43,588 bases of DNA from the NCBI GenBank assembly GCA_018398765.1, contig JAHBMJ010003835.1, positions 33,538 to 77,125 of the forward strand, given 5' to 3'. Below the pieces are notes generated by a model. It was not told the origin of the DNA, did not search any database, and saw nothing but the letters and a program-made list of their open reading frames with translations. A program made the translations under genes and the position numbers. Below, in pieces: positions 1-12,009 of the stretch. Origin of the DNA: Chromera velia (Eukaryota > Sar > Chromeraceae). Position 1 is the first letter of the stretch. Each line of letters opens with the position of its first letter.

Positions 1-486
1 TTTGCTCCTACTGTAGGCATCTGAAGCGAATCTGTTCAGATCATTCAAAGGAGTCTTGACCAGCTGATCACCTGAGAAGACGACCAGATCGGGACTCTCT
101 TCCTTCACCAGATGATCCAAAAAACGAAGCGTATCTCCACAGGATCCACTGCAGTGCGCACCCCCGTCTCCTCCTGCTGATATCTCAAGAGGATCTAAGA
201 GAAGCGATCCGACGATCAATATCTTGAAGCTGCCATCCGGACGAAAATGGAGCACACACGCTGCATCATGTTCGGTCTTCGTCCCTTCTTTCTGAGCGCT
301 CTCACAGGCCACCACAGGGTCATCCACCACCCTTCGGACCCCAATCTGGCCTCTCAAGGTTGACACCATGTACACCACACTTGCGATTCCGTGCAAACAA
401 AAGAGAGTGGTCAACACAAGCCAACCACCAGTGAATTTGACAGAACGATGTTCCTTACTGAAGGCAGGAAAAACCCGCCGCCCCAT
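1..486 (-). CDS. PAP29/SIA1-like metallophosphatase, N-terminal part, runs off the window edge
   Basis: The frame is open without introns from an ATG at 486 to base 1, giving 162 residues. A short basic N-terminus is followed by a hydrophobic segment at about residues 21-39 (LVLTTLFCLHGIASVVYMV), probably a signal anchor. From about residue 92 it resembles class III purple acid phosphatases (plant PAP28/29, yeast SIA1): FKIL, then AHCSG and TLRFLDHL, then PDLVVFSGDQL, then the conserved helix LNDLNRFASDAYSRSK. In this family the segment after FKIL normally carries the first metal-binding Asp-x-His (as in ISDLH). Here it reads IVGSLLLDP, so both ligands are absent, while the later GDQ is present. 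The protein is therefore probably a divergent or inactive member. The rest of the catalytic domain lies beyond the window. The family call is moderately sure; activity cannot be judged. Confidence 0.68.
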   Translation of the reverse strand, partial: MGRRVFPAFSKEHRSVKFTGGWLVLTTLFCLHGIASVVYMVSTLRGQIGVRRVVDDPVVACESAQKEGTKTEHDAACVLHFRPDGSFKILIVGSLLLDPLEISAGGDGGAHCSGSCGDTLRFLDHLVKEESPDLVVFSGDQLVKTPLNDLNRFASDAYSRSK

Positions 487-771
487 ACCGCCACTTGCTG
501 CTTCACTTCACCACTCAATGCAGCCTACAAGAAGAATGAAGAAGCTGCACCGTCCAGCAAGAATGACTACGGGAAGTGGTGCATGGATCCATTCGGACAT
601 TCGCGTTAATTCATGATGAAAAAAGTGGGGAGGAAGAGCGAGCTCCTGGCAAGGCATGTCAGGGAATCGAAGAGGACTGATTGAGCTCGATCTGACAAAG
701 CAGTCATGTGATCCGTCTACGTGGTGAACTGTTTTATCAATCATCTCAGTGTGTCAGAATTCACAATCTGA

Positions 772-925
772 CCATGCATACAGTGACCGTCGGCCGTCTC
801 CATGCCGTCTCCACCTACCTGCTGTCGATCCGCAGCATTCCGCATGCAGCCTAGCTGGCCCACGGACTTCAAGTTCCTGGCTTGCCGGCCGCCGCACGCC
901 GTAGCACGCCGCCGTACTCAACCAT
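772..925. promoter_or_regulatory. CpG-rich block upstream of the metallophosphatase gene
   Basis: A GC-rich stretch with many CG dinucleotides and CCGGC/GCCGCC runs (dense at 885-918) ends abruptly in AT-rich DNA at about 925. It lies about 290 bases upstream of the start codon at 486. Similar blocks sit near the 5' ends of other genes here, so a promoter role is inferred. No TATA box was identified. Confidence 0.35.
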
Positions 926-1373
926 AAAAGACATGTGAATAGGCTTGTTTCAGCTCAGTTTCAGCTCAATTTAGTCGCTACTAATCGCTACGCTATTTTT
1001 TTGGAAACTAAATTAAAGACCCCCCCCCTATTTTTGTATTACTATGCGTTGCTTAGTAAAAAATGTTCTTTTGAGCATAGTTAAAAGTCTATCAATCAGT
1101 TAAAATTCAACTTATTTTTTAACTTGGGAAAATATGGACTTGACGATACTTGCCGATTTCGGAGAAAAAAATTGGATCGAACTATTGAAAAAAACAAACA
1201 AAAGTACAAAAATACAGAGGAACAGGGATATGCAGATATAGATAAAAGGTGAAACCGTGAAACATTTACATATATATTTTTTGTTTTACATTAATTTTTT
1301 TTTACATAAATCTACTAGTATAAGGCCGAAGTCAGGGCATCAATAGACATTAATTTTCAGAGTCGCTAAGTAA
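926..1373. other. AT-rich spacer downstream of epsilon-tubulin
   Basis: An AT-rich intergenic stretch with poly-A/T runs, a C run at about 1021-1028 and a tandem TTTCAGCTCA-like duplication at 950-970. No coding potential is seen. It probably contains the 3' UTR and polyadenylation region of the minus-strand epsilon-tubulin gene, which ends at 1374. Confidence 0.6.
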
Positions 1374-4300
1374 TCAAATCAGAGGCCGTTTCCGAAACGT
1401 CCACAAACTTTGTCTACCTAGGCCAGAAGAAGAAGAAGACCCGTGAAATCTGCTTTGAAGAATCTCTTCAACCGAATCTTCAAACGATTGACAAGGACCA
1501 CGCCGTGACTTCTTTTGTGAGAATGTTGCATTCCCACTCTGCCCTCCTGCCCGATCCTTTGCCCCCACATCTCCGCCACGAGCGCCCCACCCAGACATTC
1601 CACTCAGATGGAAGTGTGAATCCAGGCTGTCCCAGTCGAGCCGCGCCATAAGGGACTCTGTGGAGGGACACAGATGGGAGGGGGGCGCCCCCTTCTGGTC
1701 GAAAGTCGCGTAGTCACTCTGCAGAGAGGAGACACTCTCCAAGGCCTCTGGAAATTCTTCCCGGACGTCAATGAAGGACGCGTAGTGGTGGACGTGAGCC
1801 TGCATGCATGCACAAAAACGTGATGAGCACAGAAAGCTTATGGTCAAGCACCACAATGCAGACAAACGTACATGAATGAATGGATGGCAAGGAATGAGGC
1901 TTCAGCCCCTCCATCCCAGAGAGTGCGGCAGACCGGGTAAGAGCAGACAAAGCAAGAAACAAAGCCCGAAGTACATTTTATTTCCAGAGGTGAAAAAGAG
2001 AAGAGGAAGGTGGGCCCACCCGATGTCTGTACAGTCTGTGGAATCGTTCCCCCATCTGACTGAACATCGACGAGACGGCACAGTTGTTGCTCAGGTGGAG
2101 AAGGGAGAAGGGCTGCACGCACGCACACACGCACGCACAGGCATCCACATTCATGCATTCAATCAAATATCCATGCGTTCGAGTGTCCTTGCGTTTCCAA
2201 ACACGGAGAGACGTGCCGCCAAATCCTTCGGTCCAACTTTTTTCTCCAAAAGAGCTGCTGTTCGACTGATAAACCGACCGAGCAACAAGGCCGTCAACAA
2301 AGGAACCAATCAGTCTGAACGACACATGCACCAACAAAGAGACAAATTGTATGATTCTTCCACAGAGCCACAAAAAGGAGAGCAGGCCGAACACAGAATG
2401 CCACAAGAAACCCATGCGATCTCTGACGCACGCACCTGTCCAATTGCCGGAGCGTTACAGATTCCGACTTTGATGGCGTCCTGCAAACAAAATAAGGGAG
2501 ACAGACAGAGAGTTCTGTAACTACTAGGCAGGAGATTAATTTTCCGCCTCAACATCGGCTGAAAACACACACACTGAGAGAGGAAAAGGGTTGCGGAGAG
2601 AGAGAATCGGAGACAAACATCGCCTCCATGAGCAAAAAGGAAAACGCGGGATAGAAGAGAAAGGAGAAGAATAAAAACAAAAATAGAGAAGAAGTTTGAT
2701 TGAAAGATCGTAGACACGTACAGAGGAAGCGAGGGAAGTGGAACGTCATCACTTACGCACAAAGAAGAGCACAGGATTCTTTCAGCATACGAAAGAAGTA
2801 TGCCAATCTCATGGAGGAAGAGATCGAAAAGAGTCATTTCACTGAGCCGAAGAAAAGACAGACAGACCTCACTGAATGGCAGAAGTCGCAGATCTTTTTT
2901 TGCCCTGAAAGCATTCACGTTCGATTGAACACAGACAGCGACAGCGAAGCAGAGCGCAACAGATAAACGTTCGAATGGACGAACGTTTCCTTCTACCGAC
3001 AAAGGACGCCTGGCACTGCTGTCGTGTCCTTTCTTTCTGCTCCTGTTTCGAGCCCCCAATTATCACTTTCACCAAACGGAATGCAACAGACAGACATACA
3101 CCCATGCATTTTCATTTGGTAAATAAATTTCCCTTACAATCTCAGGCAACTCCCGGCGAACTAAAGACATCCTTAGCGTCCAATATCTCAGAAAGAAAGA
3201 AAAAGAAAATCAGACTGTCCAATTTAAGCGAAGCAAACTTTCACCACCGCTGGCTGCATGGACGGCACAGGTGAGAGAATACAGACGCAAACAGGCCCCT
3301 CTCTCACTCACCTCCGGACATTCCGCTGAACATCACCCACAGTCCCGTGCCGCCCCCTGACTAGAAACGCAGCAGCGAGACAGCTGCAGCAGGGAAGGAA
3401 ACAGGGGGAAGCAGAGAGAGTGATCGCGGAAGGAACTGGAAAGGAGAGACAAAGTAAAACAGAGACTAGGGGTGTTGGACGCGAGCAGCGAGGAGGAAGA
3501 ACGGAAGCATTCCCCACCCTCCTCCCTGCAGTCGACGAGCCAGCCATTCCTTGTGCTGAGGGGATGCAGGTGGGGTAGGGGTACGAGGGACACGACGAGG
3601 CAGACAAAGACTATGCATCTCTCATCACTTCGGAGCACTACTGTCATTCCTTCCTCCGTTGTCAGGGAGGGACATTGATTCATGGAAAGAAAAGGCCCAT
3701 GATCAATCCACCACCCAATTCTCTTTCTCCCTGACTGATGCAGGCCTGACTGATGCCTGACAGATGACTGAGGCAGCTGCTGACGTCGAGCTTCTAGGGT
3801 CTCCCTGGAGTGCTGTGAGTTGGTGTTCCGATCCGAGGGCGTCCACAAACATGCGGTCGAAACTGGGGGGGGAGGGGGGAAGACAAGTGGGAGAAAGGAC
3901 AAATGAGCCTGAGGGAAAAGTATTTCAGGCAGGAAGAGAAAGAACAGACAAATGTACCTGTACAGAGGAGGAACGAGACAAAATCTGTACTTGGACTGAG
4001 AAAAAAGAAACCGAAAGATCATGAAGAAGATGAAAAGAGCACAAAGGACTTCTTCCTGACCTTTTGAGAATTTCTTTCCGATCTTTGGAGAAGTTCAAAG
4101 GGGCCAGAGAGGGCAGAAGGAAATGAAGTTTCGGGAAGGGCACGAGGTTCGTCGTCACCTCGTTCAAGTCAACATTCAGAGAGCCCTCGAATCGCATCGA
4201 ACTGAAGGAAAGGGAGAGAAACAAATGGTGATACAAGGGCCGAACAAGACAGAACATTTATCTTTGGATGGAAACTGAAAGACCAAAGGGTCGCTTGGAA

Positions 4301-6341
4301 GATTTCAACAGATCCCGGCCGGGATTTGTTCCTTCGCTTTCCTCTCGACTGCTCTTTCCTTCCGTCCTTCGTCCTTCTCTCCCTCCTTTTCTCGTATTTT
4401 CTCCCTTTTGCGTCCGTCCGTCCGTCCGTCCGTCTGTCCATGATTCTTTCCCTGCACTCGCCTCCCTTCCTTCCTTTCTTCCTTGCTTGCTTCATTTCTC
4501 TACCTCTTCAGGCAGGCTGATCCATACATGCACGCAAAGCACGAACAAAGAAAAAGAAAACCGCAACGAAATCCAAACGAGAAATAGGATGGAAAGGCGA
4601 GGAACGCTGTAAATCACAGCATTGATGCGGCCACTCCAAGACACCAACTAGCCACACTCAGACCAAATACCAAAAATCCGACAGACCACGTCAGATGTGT
4701 GAGCGTATGTGCGAGGAGGTTGTTCATCCCATCGAACCCTGACTTCTTCCCTCCACCTCCCCCCGCCCTGCCGCAACCTCCAGCTGCAACTGCCGGGGCC
4801 CGCCTCAAACCTGAAGGGACCGCTACGGAGGCAGAACGGCCCCGGCTTCCCTTTCTTTCAATCGTCACTTCTTCAGTCTGCACAGCAACACCACAGTGGG
4901 AGGGAGACATACATATGTTTTTCTACAGATTCACGCACACAATCAGGTACTCGCACAAAAAGATTTTCCACTTTTCTCATTGATTCATTCGCTTCTCTCT
5001 CCTTCAAACCACGTCGGAAGAGTAGGAAGACGAGATCCGTCATTGATCGAAATGAGCGACAAGAAGAGACAAACAGTCGCACTCTCACTCTTCCCTTCCT
5101 GACATCTCAATCAGTCAGCCTCTAAGTCCCTTTCTCCCTCCCCCCCCCACTGACTTACAAGGCCCGAGTCATCCGCCCCCCTTCCCTGCAGTCCCCTTGC
5201 AGATAGCCTCAGGACCGCCCCTCCCTTTCCCTTTCCCCTCCCAGGCCCGGTATCACGAGAGACGGAGGTCAAGCGAGGTTGGGGCAGGGGGAGAGGGGGG
5301 TCCAGATCTGTCAAGCGAGACCCTGGGAGTGTTTTTTCGCCCTGCACACACACACACGGACAGGCACAGGGATAGATACACACAGGCGGGCGCAAGATAA
5401 AGAAGAAAAACAAAACACAGAAGGAGGGAAGCAAAAAAAAGCGTTTCAGAAATTCACTCACGGAACTTGAAAGAAAACGCAGCCCCGTCTTTTCCCCTTT
5501 GCCTCACTGAAGTTGTTTTCTCAATGATATCTCTTCATGCACACAAGCATTAAAAGTCTGTACAAGTGCTGTCTGATCTGATCGGAATTCGTCTTCAACC
5601 GCAGCAGGGCTTTCCCCCTTCTTCCCTCCTCTCCTCTCCTCTCCAAAAGAGTGCGTGTGCATCAAGACAGAGATTTTCTTCCTTGACCTTTCTGTGCCCA
5701 CCTGGGGACTTTCTTCTGTTCCTCCGTCTCCCACCCTCTCCTTCCCTTCGGTCTCCAATTTGCGCGCAATGCGAGAGAGGGCCTCATTGCTGGCCGGAAG
5801 GACCCACGAGGCGTGCTCACGGAGTCTTCGAAGCGCGAGGACACTGTGGCAGAACGGGAAACGCAGAACACGACACAGAGAAAAGAATCGAAAGAAGTGA
5901 AAAGAAAAAAAACGCGGCAGTGGAACGGAAAAGAGGAGAACCAAGAGAAAACACCGGCAGCCCAGTTTCCCCTTCTCTCGCTCACCCAGACCGCCTCCTT
6001 TTGACTGCGTCGATCTTGCACGGCAAAGACTCACCAAAAAGGGCAGATCCACACACAGACAGACGAAGAGAAGGAGAGAGAGAGAAGGCGAAACGGAAGA
6101 GATTTCTGCCCAAGTTCTGTATGACAAACATATCGCTGTATCCAGAAACACTGAAGAGCAGGACAAAAGAGTGGCCGTGAAAGAAACAACGCGCTCCAAA
6201 TCCGAACAAAAAGAAAAACGCACCTGTTGTACGGAGACGTGATGACGTCATCATCAAGAGAGGGGAAGACGGCCGTCACAAACCGGAACACATCGGGATA
6301 CTCATCTGACAGCTCTGCACGCACGCACACACACACATACA

Positions 6342-6392
<51 letters not shown>

Positions 6393-6463
6393 CACAAGGA
6401 TGAAGAAAAAACCGCCAGACAAGACAGACTATATGTTTCTTCTTCTTCTGCCTCCTTACAACA

Positions 6464-6502
<39 letters not shown>

Positions 6503-8878
6503 GCAAAAAAGCCTCCAGAGCACTATTTTCACCGAAAGCCAGGAGAAACGAAAATTCGTGTATTGAACGGGAAGGAAAACAGACGGAGAACAAAAGGGGT
6601 ACCCCGAAAAAAACTCTATCACTTCTCTCTTTCAATTTGCTGCCTCTTTCAGCCAGAGAGACAAAAAAAAAATGGGGACAAGACAAGAGAGGAGAAGGAT
6701 GAGTGTTGTGGGAGGAAAGAGGGAGAAAGCTCCGAACTGGTTGTGCGGAGGAGAAGGGAAACATACGGAAAAAGAAAAAAATGCGAGCGACGATCACAAT
6801 GGGGGCCGGCAAGACGGATGGACAGACATACATCAGAAAAAAAGACGAGACAGCAAGGAAAGGGGCTCTTCCAAAACCCCCCTCCCTCCCTGACGCACGC
6901 ACGCACCCACGTTCGATCACGAAGCTTCCCATTCCAGCCCCCGTCCCTCCTCCCATTGAGTGGAGAAGGACGAACGACTGGAGAGAGTCGCAGTCTTCTG
7001 CTGCCCGACGGACCTGCATGAGCCGACGGAAGGAAGGAAGAACACACCCCCACTCTTTCTTTCTAGCGATAGAGAGAGGTTGGCTTCCAGGCAACACAAA
7101 GGAAGATTGAAAGAAAGGCAAGCCAGTGGAAAATAAAGAGAGGAAAAGGGAACGTCCCTCCTGCAAAAGACAACGAAGGACAGGATTTGTGACCAGACCG
7201 AAATATTGATTGCACTGTATGTCTAACCGAAGCAGCACACCCAGCCAGCCTCCGTACAATCAGACTTCAGCCCACTCACAAGCACACACAGGACCCACCG
7301 AGTTCATGATGGCGTCTTTGTGCTTAGCACCGTATTCAGAGTACCCCTGACCCCTGCAGGCAAACAGGCAGGCAGGCAGATCGGGTGTCTTTCGCTTTGT
7401 TGAAATCACGCGCAACCTTACAGACTTACTGATGGAAACAAAAACAGACATCGATGGACAGAGAGACACTCAGACAAAGGGAGCGTGATAAAAAGACATA
7501 GAAAGACAGGGAGAAAACAACAGGCATACAGAGAAACACAGATCTCAAGACAAAACACGGCCAAAGACCGACGCGACGACTGACCGACTGTTCAACCAGA
7601 AGAGAATACCTCATCATCTTGAAAACAAAAAGACTCTACTGACACACACAGGTCCCAAGCGTTTGCTCTCACATAAAAAGAGAAAGAGAAAAACCGACAG
7701 ATACACCCACCCACCAATTGTTACCCGATCCAGAGACGTCAGTGACCACTAGAGAGGGATCAAAAAGGTCCCTCAGAGCGCCTCTCTGGAGTGAATTCAG
7801 CACGCCCTCCTCCATGTCAATCAACAAAGCCTGCACGCATGCATTATGATTGTAGCAAAGACACTTGCGTGTGTGCTCTCGGGGCAGAAGAAAGCAAAAG
7901 AAAAGCCGGGAGGAGAGGAAAGAAAGCGACGCGAAGGGAAGGTCGACAAGGGATGCAGACGACAAAAGTCTCGCAGTCACTTCGAGAAAATCGGAAGAGG
8001 AGACAGAGACAAAAAGAAAAAAGGAAACAAAAAAAAAAGATCGAGAGAGCGCTTCGAACACCTCCCAGCCAGGCTGATCCCTTTGTCTCTTTGAGGAAAC
8101 CGCTCCTTCACTCCCTCCCTCCCTCCCCTTCCTTTTCCTCTCACCCGTGCTCGAAGACTGCTGATTGGGTTTGGGTTTTTCCCTTCTCCTGCCACTGGAA
8201 TTTCCCACCCAGTTCTGCAAAGGGGAAGAAACGAAAGAAAGAAGGAAGGGAGTGGGTCATCCGACAGTTGAGGCAGAGAAATTAGATGGGTGCGGAAGCG
8301 AAATTCCGCCTTTATGCCCCCATAGAGGAAATATGAAATGGAAGCAAAGCATCAGAGAGAGAACACTGCCCTCCACCTCCCATAACGTTCCTCTTCCACT
8401 CCAATGACCTTCGAAGAAATGCGAATCAATTGGATCTCTGCCCTTTCGTCCTCTTAATTCAGTGCCCCCCACCAGGCTCTTCTTTCTCAGAAAGCGAAGA
8501 AAAAGGCGATCTGAGAGGCATTTCTACGGTCAAAAAATGCGGCTCGAGAAACAAGAAAAGAAGAAGAAAGGGGAAGAACACTTGGAGGCGAAACGATGCA
8601 GAACGCATTCGAGAGGACAAAAAGCAGACTGCCAAAACAAGAATTTACAGTATCTAGATATACCGAAGATGTTCTGTTCTTTCTGAGAATGCAGACCTGC
8701 TGTCGACGTTCCGAAAGAAGGAGGACATGGCCTCGTCGAAGACAGGGGCCTGCTGCTCATGCTGCTGCTGTCGAGCTGCGTGGAAGGCCGCGTGTTCCTG
8801 CAGGGCTACGTCCCAAAAGCGGCACCCCACCTGGTTGCCGCACTGTCCGATGTGCAACACGATAAGCTCTCTCGGCAT
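1374..8878 (-). CDS. TUBE1: Epsilon-tubulin, intron-rich
   Basis: Exons read on the minus strand, high to low: 8878-8697, 7830-7711, 7346-7299, 7013-6911, 6314-6224, 5843-5702, one ending at 4690 (start unresolved, about 4770 or higher), 4201-4061, 3862-3762, 3360-3312, 3249-3216, 2480-2436, 2112-2020 and 1799-1374. Apart from the two gaps noted below, phases match with GT-AG borders. The protein starts [19 protein letters not shown] and has the epsilon-type [10 protein letters not shown] and [14 protein letters not shown]. It then has [19 protein letters not shown], the nucleotide-binding loop [22 protein letters not shown] and [13 protein letters not shown]. This is epsilon- rather than alpha/beta-tubulin, needed for centriole and basal-body triplets, so it fits an organism with a flagellate stage. 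A short exon between 8697 and 7830 (the phase requires one) and the start of the exon ending at 4690 were not resolved. The C-terminal 140 residues include a lineage-specific Ser/Gly-rich tail. No inactivating change was seen in the exons read. Confidence 0.9.
6323..6500. repeat. Intronic CA, GA and GACA microsatellites
   Basis: A CA tract (about 6323-6358) runs into a GA tract (6359-6389), and a (GACA)n tract lies at about 6468-6500. All are inside the epsilon-tubulin intron upstream of the exon 6314-6224. They are simple tandem repeats with no coding role. On the gene's sense strand they are pyrimidine-rich, like most introns here. Confidence 0.85.
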
Positions 8879-10073
8879 CTTCCCGTGTCCTTTCCTGTCC
8901 TTTCTCGCTGTGCTAGGTCTGGAGCATCTTTCTCTTAGGTTCGTTTGTTCACCTGCTGTCCTCTTTGCTCAATTCATTCGTGCGGCAAGGTTCGTAGAGA
9001 CGGCTGAAGGGCTTATAAGAGCCGTCTCGATTGTTTCAGGAGGAAAGGACGAACTGCACTTAAAAATACGAAAGACAACAACCGTGCTCCTCTCTTCTGA
9101 CCAAGTTGTACACAGGAAAGTCACCTGGGTCTGCACGACGTGCTCTGACACAGAAGACCTGCGAAATATGCATAGAGGACTCAGCCCAGACCATGGCATG
9201 GAGGGCGCAAGGGCATTCTCTCTCGATCTTCGACGTATCTGCAGGTGCTCTGTTTTTCGCGAATGTCTTATTTCGAAGTTAGGGCTGGCTTCTTTCGAGA
9301 CATTTTGTGCTAAACTGCCGGACCCTCTTGCGTGCAGCAAAGCATTCTTCGACATATTGACTGCCAATGACAGGACAATAATACTGCACATGACTGTCTA
9401 CCTCGGATTCAGTCAGGCCATATCAGGCCATGTTCACCGTCTACGCGCGTCGCGCGCGGAGTCCGTCCGATGCGCGCGGAGACGGCAATCCGCGCATGGA
9501 AGGAGACGGCCGGCCAGAAGGAGACGGCTCAACTACCCTTTGTGGCAGCTTCTCCATTTGTCACCATATCCCCTGGACCCCTGAGTCGCAACCGTCACTG
9601 TCTGACATTCTAAATCGCTGGGGTCTCTCAGTGAACGCGATCACATGAAAAGAGACAGTCGCAAACCCGTCCAAAAACGAGTGAGCCAGTTGACAGACGG
9701 AGGTCAAGGCGCGAGTCCGCGTTTCTTTCAGCGGAGTCTTCGGCAGGTCGAGCCTTTAATTTCTTTTGCAACCATCCGATTCTGCACGGTTCTTTGCATT
9801 GCGGTCTGTACCGGATCTTTCCTTCAGATAGCAAGGAGCCGGTCTGACCAACGGTCTCTCTCGGAGGCTTTCCGTTCTTCTCGGAGATCCCCCTCTTCAG
9901 TTTTTCCTGTGGGCTTCTTGAGGAATCCGACAAAGGGAGGGGGGAGGAGTGAGTGGGGCCGTCCTTCGAGTTGTGTGAGCAAAGGGGGAGGCGAGGAAAA
10001 GGCGTGGCGGGGTCGAAGGCAGAGACTGGCCATTGACTGTGAGGCAACAGGTGGGGACACCCCTGGGGAGAAG
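8879..10073. other. Divergent intergenic region between epsilon-tubulin and the RBBP9-like gene
   Basis: About 1.2 kb separates two divergent genes. It holds a CpG-rich block at 9440-9535 and mixed-composition DNA on either side. A plus-strand frame is open from 9645 into the RBBP9-like coding sequence. The other long frames here overlap epsilon-tubulin exon 1 or have no recognisable protein features. Confidence 0.5.
9427..9535. promoter_or_regulatory. CpG-rich block, probable bidirectional promoter
   Basis: Dense CGCG-containing sequence, including GCGCGTCGCGCGCGG and two further CGCG-rich segments about 25 bases apart. It lies between the divergent starts of epsilon-tubulin (8878, minus) and the RBBP9-like gene (10074, plus). 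The position and composition suggest a shared promoter. This is inference. Confidence 0.4.
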
Positions 10074-11111
10074 ATGGAGAAGCCCACCAAGGCCATAATC
10101 ATTCCCGGTAATGGGTGCGGAGACGACCTGTCCGACTGCATGTGGTACCCCTGGCTTGCCCAGAAGTTCAAATCTGAAGGCATCGAGTGCGACCTCAGGG
10201 GGTTCCCAGATCCTTTGTATGCCAGGGAGAGCATATGGAAGCCCTTTGCTGTGGAGACTTTGGGTCTGGACGAACGGACAATTCTGGTCCGTTTGTTTTG
10301 TATTGATGGGGTGATAGAATCTGGGGAATTTTTGGTGGTCCTCAGATTTTCTTTTCAAGCTTGCCTACTGAAAAGAAAAAAAAAAGTTATCTGAGTTTTG
10401 CGCAGAAGTGTGACAAATGTTGTCTGTTGACGTCTCTTCCATTTTTCTTTGAGAAGCAAGAAGAGATGAAAAGGCATCAGGGGTTCGGAATCTTGACGAA
10501 TGATGTATCCGCTGTGTGGTAAGACACTGAGTCTGACCTTCGCCTTGTGTGGGTTGAGAACAGATTCTGGCGCTTTCGCTGATTTTCTCCTCTTCGCCCA
10601 AGAGGCCCATTTTTTTCTCCATTCTTGTCCGCCTCTTATTCACAAGAGACCCCTCATTTTTGAAATTCCTGCATGACCCTCCCCTATATTTTTTCTTTTC
10701 TTTACACCCTTCCTGTTTTGCCTGATGATTATTCCTGTTCTATATTTCTCTCTCTCCCTCTCTCAGGTTGGTCACTCCTCTGGGGCTGCCTGTTCTCTTC
10801 GTCTCGTGGAGGAGCACAAAGTGGCTGGGTGTGTACTCGTGTCCGCCTACCACGATGACCTAGGAGACGAGATTGAGGCAGGGTCTGGGTACTTCAATCG
10901 TCCGTTCGAGTGGGAGAAGATGAGGTTCAACGCCGGATGGATCATTCAGTTCCACTCCAAAGACGACCACCTCGTGCCTGTGGGGGTGGCCAGGGAGGTG
11001 GCGTCTCTCCTGAAGCCCTCAGAGTATGTCGAGCAGACGGAGGACGGGCATTTCCAGGATGATGAATATGAGGAGTGCATGTGGGAGAGAATCAAAAACA
11101 GATTAAAATAA
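10074..11111 (+). CDS. RBBP9: RBBP9-like serine hydrolase
   Basis: Two exons, 10074-10286 and 10767-11111, join in phase 0 at a GT-AG intron of 480 bases and give 185 residues, the size of animal RBBP9 (about 186). The start MEKPTKAIIIPGNGCGD matches the family N-terminus. Further on are PDPLYARESIW, the nucleophile motif GHSSG (Ser75), VLVSAYHDDLGDE, GYFNRPFEWEK, the acid Asp138 in SKDDHLVP and the base His166 in DGHFQ. The catalytic triad is therefore complete in an alpha/beta-hydrolase fold. The physiological substrate is unknown. The frame stays open upstream to an ATG at 9645. That would add 143 residues with a hydrophobic stretch at about 43-60 and a basic Ser-rich part, a possible targeting leader. 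The ATG at 10074 is preferred because it fits the family length. Confidence 0.9.
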
Positions 11112-11660
11112 AGAGCTCATGATATCAAAAACAAAAGAGATGACCAACAGTGGCAACCTCCTCTATTTTCAATAATTTTCAAAGTATCTTGCACTACGTC
11201 TTGCAGCATTTTTCTATATGCATTTAGACATGTATGTACATGTATGTATGATCATGCACCCAGTCTTTTGAAACCATGATACACCTAGTAATCGATACAT
11301 CGGTAAATGTATTTTATCAACACACTAGTTATAACAGAGTATATCACAGTACGTTGCAAAAAATTTAATTGATTTAATTGTATTTGATCTAGTATTTGAT
11401 ATTAGTGCTGTAAAAATTTGATAGATAGAAATAGTAAGAAATGAATAGAAAAGGGCTTATTAGTACACAATATACTTGATGTAATATTTTCTTCGTCCAC
11501 CCAAATCCGGCCGAAGCCTAATGATATGTCAGACGAAGTATACCCTGTCTACTTGTTTTGAGAGACATCTAGAGACATCCCAACACACAACTGAACACGT
11601 ATTTTTTTTTTCTTTCTTTTTTATTAATACTTTTTTATCCTAAACAACACTTAACAACAG
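11112..11660. other. AT-rich spacer with a dispersed GGCCGAAGCC element
   Basis: Non-coding, AT-rich. It contains alternating ACATGTATGTACATGTATG at about 11229 and poly-T runs near 11600. A motif at about 11505-11545 (ATCCGGCCGAAGCCTAATGA and the bases after it) recurs in related form at about 15108 and 15440. No gene is seen. Confidence 0.5.
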
Positions 11661-12009
11661 TTGTGCAACACAGTTGTTCACGCTACGCTTTCCGCCGGGC
11701 AACATGTCAGTCTGACATGCACACAGACACAGGCGTCACTGTCACATGCAGCGCGTATAGTAGCTATAGAGTAAGATACGTACGGACGTCTGTCTCAATA
11801 TACACATTGAATATACAGTCAGCACAAAACCCGGCCATCCATAGACTTCTTACCATCCTCTTACCCTTTCTGCATGGCCTCTTCGTTTCTTCCACTTGCT
11901 TTCGCCGCTTCCTTTGTGCGGGTCTGAGCTTGCATCTAGTTAGACTAGTGACTGTCGATCTGTTGCTCTTTGGCTCTCTATCAAGTGTTGTTCATTCGTC
12001 GGGGGTGCT

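Noticed and set aside
1876-2520. 214-codon plus-strand frame
   Set aside because: It overlaps two epsilon-tubulin exons on the other strand and purine-rich intron; no recognisable protein.
6456-6510. Regularly spaced GACA units that could suggest a CRISPR-like array
   Set aside because: Simple 4-base microsatellite without spacers, in an intron of a eukaryotic gene.
8727-9584. 285-codon plus-strand frame
   Set aside because: It runs antisense over the first epsilon-tubulin exon and then over spacer; no domain or codon bias supports it.
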